Origin: Bidens hawaiensis
Taxonomy: Eukaryota; Streptophyta; Magnoliopsida; Asterales; Asteraceae
Assembly: GCA_021521415.1 (NCBI GenBank)
Contig: JAIQDT010006446.1
Location: forward strand, 1 to 64,000
Direction: 5' to 3'
Length of the DNA stretch: 64,000 nucleotides
Shown here piece by piece: positions 56,221 through 64,000 of the stretch; within the stretch, counting starts at the first letter, position 1, and each line of letters starts with the position of its first letter. Position numbers and translations under genes: made by a program. The notes beneath the pieces were generated by a model that had not been told where the DNA came from, ran no database searches, and saw only the letters and a program-made list of their open reading frames with translations.

Positions 56221-57235
56221 TGTTGTGTTCACTTTTTCTTAGAAGTCAAGTTTGTTCGGGTAATTTTAAATATTTTTGTATGATCAAATATTTGAAATAG
56301 GCCTGCAAATGAACTGAACGTTCAGTCATTTGTTCGGCAGGAAGTTCGTTTCATTACTAAATATTTGGTTGGAATTTATGCATCTTTTTATATGTTTTTT
56401 ATTTTTTAATAAATATTTGTTATGAAAAAAATACTTGTGCTAATGATAAAGTTGATATAATTCTCTGTTTATTTCCTATGTACCAAACAAGAGAAATGAT
56501 TCTCAGCTATATTTCTCTACTGAAATCTCTCTACTACCAAACAGAACAGTCAATTCTCATTCTCCAGACCAATTCCCTTTCTCTGTAATTCCATTTCTCT
56601 ATTCTATTTCTCTACAATTCCATTCTCTGAACCAAACACCCCCCTATAGATTTATCACACCAGATATATCACACCGAGTTTGATGTTCATAGCGAATAAT
56701 GAGCTTCACAAATGAATTACAATAAAGATAAATCGAGTCATTGATGCCTTTTGTTTTATCATAGAAAATTTTTAACTGTTCACTAATTTTTATTTTTTAA
56801 CAATGAGTGAAATGCATCGTCTTATACAAACATCATCATTTTAATTTTTAATAAATACTTTTGAAATAACCCAACATGCTTTAAAAAGAAAACACTCCAC
56901 AACTTTTTTATATTTAAAATTCGTTTACAAACTTTTCAATCATATTATTAGAAAGAGTTGCATAAAATATATTCTTTATTTACATTTTGGTATGCGAATA
57001 ATTTTTTTAATAGTGTTTTAACAAGAAAATAGTTAATTACATAAAAGAAAATAAGAAATTAATAAGTGCATTAAATCGGTGATAAGACAGTACAACCGGT
57101 CGCTATGGGGCGCTGAAGGAGGAGAAACGGGCGCGGTGGGCGCCGTACACCGCCGCGGGGCGTTGTCGGTGGGGGCGCGGGTGAAGGGGATGGCCGGGCG
57201 CGGAAGGGCTCTTTCTCTCTCCTGTCTCACATACA

Positions 57236-57258
57236 CACATACATACATACATACATAT
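57236..57258. repeat. (CATA)n microsatellite
   Basis: ACAT/CATA tetranucleotide run at the edge of the GC-rich block. Confidence 0.85.
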
Positions 57259-58084
57259 ATTGGGGGCGCCCAAGAACATTAAACCATAACAGGGCGAGCT
57301 TCGATGTCCGCTTTTTACGAGACGATGACGTGACGTTGACGTGACACGTTATAGGATGTAGCTAAAGGCCAAATACACAAGTGGGGGCACAGTGCTTGGG
57401 GTTAGGTGAATCATGAAAAGAGGTTAAACCTAACTACTGGTGGGGCCAGGCCACGTGACTGACGTTATTTACGATGGGAAGATATTTTCTCCCCAAATTG
57501 GCTTACGTCACTACATGATACACGACACCAGATATGCCAATAATTATGGCCAGTGTCACATTTTCTGTTTCATTTTAAACGGACACGATAAGGGGTTCGA
57601 GTCCCATCGAATTCATGTTTGATTTAACTGATTTTTTAACCTTCTTAAAATCACATCCTAAAAGCAAATTATATTCGTTCAATTTTATTGGTCAAGAGGA
57701 TTTTAATTGGGTTTCACTGATGCATGACGGTAGGGCGTTTATCGAATCAAAATTCATAATTCTTGTTAATTATATTGGTTTATTAGAATTTTTAAAGTTT
57801 AAGTTGAATTCAAATTGTTTCGAACATTCAAATTCGAGTTAATTCAATTTGAATTAATAATAGAACTATTGGAAGCTTAAAATATGCTTAAAATTTTATA
57901 TAAAGCCTATAGCTAACTGATCAAGAATATATGTAGTACGACATATCTAAGGGTCTTTCCACAATTTTTTAACATCTTAATTATAAGGGTTTTCCCACAA
58001 CTTATTAGCATCTAAATAACATATTAAGTGCATGTGGAAAAAAACTTTAAAACAATGTTATGATCATGATTTATATCGTAGAGT

Positions 58085-58212
58085 TAGGGATGAGCTTAGT
58101 ACCATATCGGTCCTAATCACGAATTTCTTGATACCTATTTTCTTAACTATTTGGTATTGGTATCGAAAATGCTTGAATTAGTATCAGACCTGGTACTATT
58201 TGCTTATCCCTA
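58085..58212. repeat. hAT MITE, family D copy 2
   Basis: 128 bp. Starts TAGGGATGAGC and ends GCTTATCCCTA, like 39644-39877, with GGTACTA/TAGTACC words. Flanks CGTAGAGT and CCTAGAGC agree at six of eight positions. Confidence 0.65.
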
Positions 58213-58656
58213 CCTAGAGCCATTCGTACAAAATAATAATTACACAAAGGAGGTTAACCAATACCTTGGGTGTAAATTGATAATAGCACTTAGTTTGCTT
58301 GAAGAATCCACCACTGAAACTGTGTTGCTAGATCACACCTTGTACGCTTGTAGTACCTTCCTTGGAACTCTTTTTGCTGCATCAATGATCAGCATGCATT
58401 CCACAAGCAATTTGACTCATTCTTAATCAAGACTTTTAAGAGAATAGCAGACTTTACAAAGCTAATGTGTTGATCGGCTCTTCTTGGCATATTTCATAAT
58501 CGACTATAATCCGTATTCATCGACTCTCTTGAATGCACGTATATTTCGGATAAGAAACAATGCCAACCAATAATATTTTCGTGTTATACAAAAATAAAGT
58601 AAAGTTCATGGAGCATCGTCGCGAATCATGAACTAACCAAAATAATTTTCTTCTAA

Positions 58657-60045
58657 GCTTTAAGTTGCTTTGAATTCATGAATGGGGGGAGGCAACTGTG
58701 TAACACATGTACCGGATATATAAATCTCCTCCAAGCTTTGAATGTTGCTTAGGTAAGCAGGAAGCTCATGCAGATTAAAACAACCATGAAGATCGAGTAT
58801 TTTGAGGGACTTTGAGCTACAAATGCTGTCTGGGATGACCATGATTGCAGAGTTAGATGCACGAAGAATCTCTAATGATTCGATATCACCTAAAGCTGGA
58901 GGCAAGTATTTGAGAAACTTGCAATCATGGGTATTCAGCCTTTTTAGATTTTTGCGTCTCCTTATGCTGTTTGGAATGGATCTAATGCTGGTGCAGTGGT
59001 GCTTGATACAATAAGGTCCTCTAAAGATCTTAATTGGTCGAGGTTCTCAGGAAAACTTTCAAGACTTGTACATCCATGGAGTTGAAAAGTTTTCAGATTT
59101 TTCAATCTGGTGATGGTGGCGGGAAGCGTGTGTAGATAATCACAATAAGTGAGATTCAAATGAATAAGCATGGTTAGATTTCCGATTGATGAGGGTAGTT
59201 CTTGTATCATATTATGTGACAAATCAAGTTTTGACAAGTTCCCCAAATTCCCTATGGATTCTGGGAACTCTTTCAGTTGTATGCAACAAGAGAGGTTTAA
59301 GTGAGCAAGATTTTGCTGAATTCCAACTGCAGCCAGGTTCAGAGGCATTTCAATGCTCAAGCAGTGATGGAGATCAAGAGTTTTTAGATGTTTTAACCTG
59401 GAAATGGCATCGGGAAGACGTCTAACACCGGTGCTAGATGCAGTAAGATTCTCAAGGTGTTTTAAGCCGTCCAACTTTTCCGGAAGCTCCTCAAGATTTA
59501 AGCAATGGTGGAGATCAAGTGTTTTCAGACTGTGTAGTTTATTAATGGTGTTTGGTAAGGACTTCAAATTATGGCAGTAAAGTGAGATTTAACTGCACAA
59601 GATTTGAGAGATTACCAATTGTAGGAGGTAGTTCTATAATTGTACAGTGAGAAACATTAAGATCTGCCAAACAAACCAAGTTCCCTAATGATTCTGGTAA
59701 ATGCTTGAGATTTGAACACCCGGACAAACTTAAGTAAACTCATATCTTTACCTTTACTTCCGTCATGTCCCAAAGTTGTTTAATTTTACTGTGAGGCATT
59801 TCAAGTCCAACACGTTTATTTGCATGAAAGCTTTCTGGCAAAGAATCTAAACTGAAATGATTCCAAGTGAGCCATCGTAACTCGTTAGGCAGATATTCAG
59901 GTCCATGAGGAGTCATTTCCTTGCTCATGGCATGAAAATAAAGCACTTTTTCCATGTTTCTAAAAGCTTCTGAAATGTTCATTGAATCTATCTCCTGCAC
60001 ATCTCCAACTACAATAGCTTTGATTTCCTGCGTACCCTTCAAAAC
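58657..60045 (-). pseudogene. TIR-NBS-LRR resistance gene fragment (LRR part)
   Basis: Frames on the minus strand in order: 59740-60042, about 59590-59735, 58962-59580 and 58660-58960. The first reads the TNL spacer after NB-ARC (NEIKAIV-like start, YLPNELRWLTWNHFSLDSLP, SKIKQLWD). The others are leucine-rich repeats (for example LKTLDLHHCLNLEELPEKL, LSKLDLSHNMIQELPSSIGN), about ten repeats with a 23-24-residue period. Intracellular TNL receptors detect pathogen effectors through such LRRs. The TIR and NB-ARC domains are absent upstream and at least three frame changes break the LRR, so it is a decayed fragment. Part of the first break near 59740 could be an intron border (GGTAAAG), but no clean acceptor was seen. 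Confidence 0.82.
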
Positions 60046-60342
60046 AAGATAAGACGATAAAGATGCAGTGCCAGAAACTAGGGACGTAAGTAAGCCAAGC
60101 TACATGGGCTTTGCTTGGGAAATGATCTATATATGAATTATGGATTGCGCTATACTATCCATGAGCCAAATTCGAGTTTAACATGGAGCTCATCTAATAA
60201 ACAGGCTCGAAACCAATGTATAATTTCTTAATATACTAGGTATGTTTTGTGTTTGCTTAGTATCAATTTAATCATGACAGACGACCGGGCCTTACGCCTG
60301 TAAGACCAATCACAAGCGATGCTCGAGCTCAAGCTCTACACA
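60046..60342. other. intergenic between TNL fragment and TE3
   Basis: No gene. The part at 60075-60210 has AGCCAAGCT/GAGCTCATC words and may be a worn MITE. Confidence 0.4.
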
Positions 60343-61296
60343 TGAAGAGGTAGGTCCCAGCAGAGCCCAGTTGGACCCGCAAGACTCACCTTGAAGAGGG
60401 ACGTCTGCGCAAGGACCAACTGGTTCCGCAGGACCCACCATGCTCAGAGATGAAGACCTTACGCGCAGTACGCCAGCTGTTCCCGCAGGGAAAGCCTCCC
60501 AATGGTGAAGTACCCCGCCTGTCCCCGCAGCTGCGGATACAAGCCATCAGGGAAGGCTACCCGCACTAATAGCAAGGCTACACGCACAAGGCACTAACTC
60601 TCAATAATTCAGTGTCACTTGAAGGAATGAGCAAGGCGGGAATACTCCCGCCCAAATGAGCCAGTCCGTATGCTTCTGGAAGATCTTTTGTACTATACCT
60701 GCCAAGGTATGGACAAAATAGACAAAATCTGACCAAAGCAGCCCATGAACCAATCACAGGGTGACAGCTCACCGACAACAGTACGAGGAGCATGCTCTAG
60801 TACTGTTTGTCACTATTAGCCGCTACCTACTCACCAACCCTTGTCGTGGCACGCACATAGCCTGCAGTAGGTGGAAAGGGAACAGTACACAGCCGGCCTT
60901 GTCACTATCAGCCGCTGCCTACCCACCAACCAACATGGCACGTGCGTAGCCCATAGTTGGTAGAACAGGAATATTATACAGCTGGCTGTACCTGCTTGGA
61001 AACCTACCTTCGGCTATAAATACTCCAACACCTTGGAACGGTAGGATCATCTTGTATTTTACCTTCACTAGCTATTTCTCTCAATATACACTTATATTCA
61101 GAGCAATCTAGTCTGATTCTCACGCCGGAGGGTGGTCACAAGGAGGAACCCCCCCCTTCTCAGTGACGAGCTCACGGTGTCTGTTTTGCTGGTCATCTGA
61201 AGAACATCCTTCTTTGCCGGACCTAACCCTCGTGGGAAACATTACTTAACCCCCAGATTATCCATAATCTACTCGGGGTCACTTAGTGTTTCTTCA
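60343..61296 (+). repeat. TE3 5' LTR
   Basis: 954 bp, TG...CA. No CATATG-type tandem array, unlike TE1 and TE2. TATA box TATAAATA at 61015-61022. The U5 block at 61115-61133 matches TE1 at TGATTCTCACGCCGGAGGGT. Confidence 0.85.
61015..61022 (+). promoter_or_regulatory. TATA box of TE3 LTR
   Basis: TATAAATA, about 280 bp before the LTR end, like the other two elements. Confidence 0.7.
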
Positions 61297-61314
61297 TTGG
61301 CGTCATCCGTGCAT
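61297..61314 (+). other. TE3 primer binding site
   Basis: TTGGCGTCATCCGTGCAT directly after the LTR; one base off the TGGCGCC core of TE1. Confidence 0.65.
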
Positions 61315-61356
61315 AAAAGCTAGAACTAATTCAGTTTTTTCAAAACTTCTGAAAAA

Positions 61357-62670
61357 ATGGTTAACGTTACTCCGGTCCCAAGGCCAGTAAGTGACCAAGA
61401 AACCCCGGTAACCACAACCCTAGCTACTGGGGGGAACACCGGCGGTTACACAAATTTTACGAACACTACCCCGGTTACCCAAGCCGGGGCAAGTGCAGTA
61501 AACAATATTTCACTGGGGTTCACTGATGCCCAGTTGGAGAAACAGACGAGGCTCCCTCGCCAAACACACGATCAAGTTAAGGCGTGGGCCGAAGCACGTC
61601 AGAAGGAATTCCAAGCTGAGTTGGATGAACGCTTGCGTTCACTCCAACAGGCTGACGAATTCGGAAGTACTCGATAACAGCTCAACATGAACAGTGAGTG
61701 CGAGTACTCGGACGATGATCGGGAGGAATCCGACACTGAAGCGAACCCTCGCCATAGGGCGAAAGGGAAGCGTAAAGAAACGGACTTCCAACCAAGAAGG
61801 AATTTCGGAGAAACCTTCAAACCAAGGAACGCGGGGGGAAACCCACGCGACTTCTCCAAAACCTTTAAACCAACTGCTGCAAATGCGGGAACATCCAAGT
61901 TTGCAAGGGACATTGCGGAAGCAATCGCCCCGAGAAGTGCCAAACAGATGCCCAACATCGGCACTTATGATGGTCTATCCGACCCAGACGATCACTTGAA
62001 CAGATTCATAGCCGGGGCAACCGTCAGTAACTGGACGGAACCCACATGGTGTTATATGTTCCAGATGACGCTGGTTGGAGCGGCCAGGGCGTGGTTTGAT
62101 CGTTTACCAGTCCACCACATCTATGATTGGGCGGACTTTCAACACAAGTTCAGCCAACACTTCAGTCAACAGAGGAAATATACTGAAGAGCAGTGGACGA
62201 TCCTCAACTGCGTGAGAGAGGAAGATGAATCTTTACTAGACTTCGTCACTCGCTTCAACTCCAAAAAGCTGAGTCTGGGCAACATAAGTGAAGATCTTGT
62301 TCGCGCCGCTTTCATCCAGGGCGCCGAATACCCAGAGCTTATCCGCACGTTGACGGGTAAGGACGGCATGCCATCCACATGGGATGCCATCATGACGGCG
62401 GCCAAGCGCTTTGCCGAGACGGAGAAGCAACTGGGTAGGGATCTTCCCCAGAGTACACACCTCTACACGCAGAGGACCAGAGAAAACAATGTTCGGATCG
62501 CCCGGCAGAACAAAAAGAGTAAGCTAGGTATTTGGCAGTCAAGGGTAAACTTTGACACCTCATCCAGCTCTCGCCCTCTTGTTGGCGGAAGGGATAACAC
62601 GCACCCTTCAAGCCAAAAACACCGGTGGACGCCACTCACCAAAAGCGTCACGGAGATATTTGCGACCTAA
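61357..62670 (+). pseudogene. TE3 gag
   Basis: ATG at 61357. The frame is open to a TAA at 61675-61677, then goes on in the same frame to 62670. The part before the stop is Thr/Asn-rich with a Gln/Glu helix. The part after holds a basic, Asn/Arg-rich stretch and then the retrotransposon gag core (IGTYDGLSDPDDHLNRFIAG, AARAWFDRLP, HFSQQRKYTEEQ, DFVTRFNSKKL, AFIQGAEYPELIRTL). The single in-frame stop is most simply a nonsense mutation. The nucleic-acid-binding end lies in the next frame. Confidence 0.85.
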
Positions 62671-63823
62671 TGCGGATCAGAGCAAATCCTGTGACTTCCA
62701 CGGGACAAAGGGTCACAATACAGAGGAGTGTACATCCTTGAAGGATATTGTTGAAACATTCGTCAAGGATGGAAGACTTGCACACCTTGTGGCATCAATC
62801 AAGAATGGAGGAAGGAATGATAACCGGTATAAAGGCAACGGACGAAAGCCCGTTGACATCAGCATCCACATGGTTCATGGCAACATCAGAGGAAGAAAAA
62901 GACGAACGACAGAACCATGCGAATGGAAGGAAGCTGAGGTGCGCTTCCCGCGAGTGCCAGGAGGACCCATCAAGGAAGGCCCTATCGTCATCAAAAGCCA
63001 GCTGGGGCATTACATAACTTCCCGCACTCTTGCTGACAACGGCGCCTCGTCAACGGTTATGTACAGGCAGTTCTTCGACAAGCTAGACGACGAAGACAAA
63101 GAACGCCTGGAAACGGTTTACGCCTCAATGGAAGGGTTCGACGGCAGCACAAACACACCCCTGGGTATCCTATCTTTCCCCGTCATTCTCACGGACGGAA
63201 AATACTCCCGCACAGAAGACGTGGACTTCGTCATAATGAGGAAGCCACATCACACATACGACATTCTCTTCGGGAGAGACGGGATGGCAAGATTCAACGC
63301 CGTGGTATCTTCAGTCCACGGCATGATGGGATGGCCAACTGCTGAGGGTGTGATCACCGGTATCCCCCAGGTATGCATCGCATCCGTCTCATCTAAACCC
63401 AAACCAAAGATGGCTAAACCAACCATCACCGAACCAGAAAAATGGGCCCTCAATGGCAAATACCCTGACCAGGCTGTTACAATTGGCTCAACAATCACTG
63501 ATCCTACACGCACCTTACTCAAACGCTTACTACAGAGAAACGCTGACATCTTCGCGTGGACACCAGCTGACATGACTGGTGTACCTCGAAGTAAAGCAGA
63601 GCATAATCTCAAATGTGACCCGGCTTTTACGCCAGTCATACAAAAACGCAGAGTAATGGGGGCGGAACAGGCTAACGCGTGTAGAACCCAAGTCAAGGAA
63701 CTCCTTGACGCGGGCATCGTACGCGTTAGTAGATATCAAACATGGGTTGCAAATCCCGTTATGGTACCGAAGGCTAACAAACAATGGCGCATGTGTATAG
63801 ATTTCAAAGATTTAAACAAACCA
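62660..63823 (+). pseudogene. TE3 zinc knuckle, protease and RT start
   Basis: Different frame from gag. Starts with CDFHGTKGHNTEECTSL (zinc-knuckle-like). The protease has the active-site region LADNGASSTVMYRQFF, where the central motif reads D-N-G instead of D-T/S-G; several plant Tat proteases show DNG, so it need not be a defect. A linker follows (DILFGRDGMARFNAV) and then the RT start: YQTWVANPVMVPK and WRMCIDFKDLNK. Right after DLNK the RT is lost. Confidence 0.85.
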
Positions 63824-64000
63824 TTCTCACCAGCTTCAAACTTGCAAACGTTCTAGGCAAACCCGAGTTATCGGGACGTCTAGCCAAATGGGCAATTGAG
63901 TTGGGGGAATATGCGATAAAGTACAAGCCAAGACCAGCCATAAAAGGCCAGGTCCTGGCCGACTTTATAGCAGAAGTCCCCGCTTCGCGGGAGAAAGAGT
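63824..64000 (+). pseudogene. TE3 RNase H end after RT deletion
   Basis: In another frame than the RT start. Reads SFKLANVLGKPELSGRLAKW and then YKPRPAIKGQVLADFIAEVP, the end of the first RNase H, matching TE2 residues about 135-185 of its RNase H block. All RT motifs from the fingers to YVDD and the start of RNase H are missing between 63823 and here. Continues beyond the window. Confidence 0.82.

Larger units (their letters stand above)
54457..56643. mobile_element. Pack-type TIR element carrying host exons
   Basis: 2,187 bp. Begins GGGGGTGTTTGGTAGAGGGA and ends ACCAAACACCCCC; inside both ends lie AGAGAAATGGAATT-type words in inverted order. Flanked by CTA on each side (54454-54456, 56644-56646). 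The termini look PIF/Harbinger-like. No transposase. It holds three exons of a host gene (55071-56220), and a second MITE sits in one of their introns. Confidence 0.72.
56647..58655. other. intergenic
   Basis: No gene recognised. It includes a GC-rich block of about 200 bp (57090-57290) that stands out in base composition, with a (CATA)n microsatellite at its right side (57236-57258). Weak ORFs at 57615-57842 and 58151-58426 have no domain. Confidence 0.45.
60343..64000 (+). mobile_element. TE3: Tat-type LTR retrotransposon, 5' part
   Basis: Begins with a 954-bp LTR and runs off the window. Order: LTR, TTGGCGTCATCC primer site, gag, zinc knuckle, protease, start of RT, then directly the end of the first RNase H. 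It belongs to the same lineage as TE1/TE2 (LTR ends TGAAGAGG/TTTCTTCA, U5 block) but to a different family. gag has an in-frame stop, the gag-pol junction changes frame, and most of RT is deleted. No 3' LTR is in view, so the element type is secure but its length and target duplication are not. Confidence 0.88.

Noticed and set aside
57033..57282. ORFs on both strands in the GC-rich block
   Set aside because: Arise from GC-rich sequence without stops; no conserved motif.
58151..58426. 91-codon ORF
   Set aside because: Its start lies inside a hAT-like MITE and the rest has no recognisable domain.

Overview
This is a repeat-rich plant nuclear window, almost certainly from a eudicot. The sequence is AT-rich. 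The host genes are few, small and widely spaced: a 3-ketoacyl-CoA synthase, a RADIALIS-like MYB, a GRP7/8-type RNA-binding protein and a small two-exon protein of unknown function. The rest is mostly transposons. The Ty3/gypsy elements, with a large antisense gene, look like those I know from Asteraceae, so that family is my inference. There is no bacterial, organellar or viral gene content.

Layout. 0-6.8 kb: intergenic DNA, a 500-bp MITE, the intronless KCS gene on the minus strand and a small TIR element. 6.83-11.87 kb: a complete but internally deleted LTR retrotransposon (TE1, plus strand). It has 1.08/1.09-kb LTRs and a CGTCT target duplication. 12.4-14.3 kb: a PIF/Harbinger-like element holding only the Myb/NAM-associated ORF1. 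14.6-22.7 kb: fold-back elements, MITEs, a 5'-truncated LINE with a 14-bp target duplication and Helitron-type ends. 23.14-35.51 kb: a young 12.4-kb Tat-type Ty3/gypsy element (TE2, minus strand). Its LTRs are both 964 bp, its target duplication is AATAT, and it lies inside an older MITE. Its gag-pol is damaged, but a seven-exon gene of about 1,015 codons runs on the opposite strand. 36-38 kb: a SINE and the small unknown gene. 38.2-40.2 kb: two tandem MITE copies sharing three target duplications, one holding a nested hAT MITE. 42.4-42.7 kb: the RADIALIS-like gene. 44.2-49.5 kb: a diverged tandem segmental duplication whose copies serve as empty sites for each other. 50.2-51.2 kb: a MITE within a MITE. 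52.4-53.2 kb: the glycine-rich RNA-binding protein gene. 54.4-56.6 kb: a TIR element carrying exons of what looks like an FTSHI-type chloroplast gene. 58.6-60.05 kb: a decayed TIR-NBS-LRR fragment. 60.34-64 kb: the 5' part of a third Tat-type element (TE3) that has lost most of its reverse transcriptase.

How parts relate. TE1, TE2 and TE3 share LTR ends (TGAAG...TTCTTCA), a TGGCGCC-type primer site and a conserved U5 block. TE1 and TE2 also share the polypurine tract and the antisense gene, with exons 2 and 4 of identical length (150 and 147 bp). The most unusual item is this antisense gene: it has its own TATA box and G-box-rich direct repeats, and in TE2 all seven exons join in frame apart from one stop codon.
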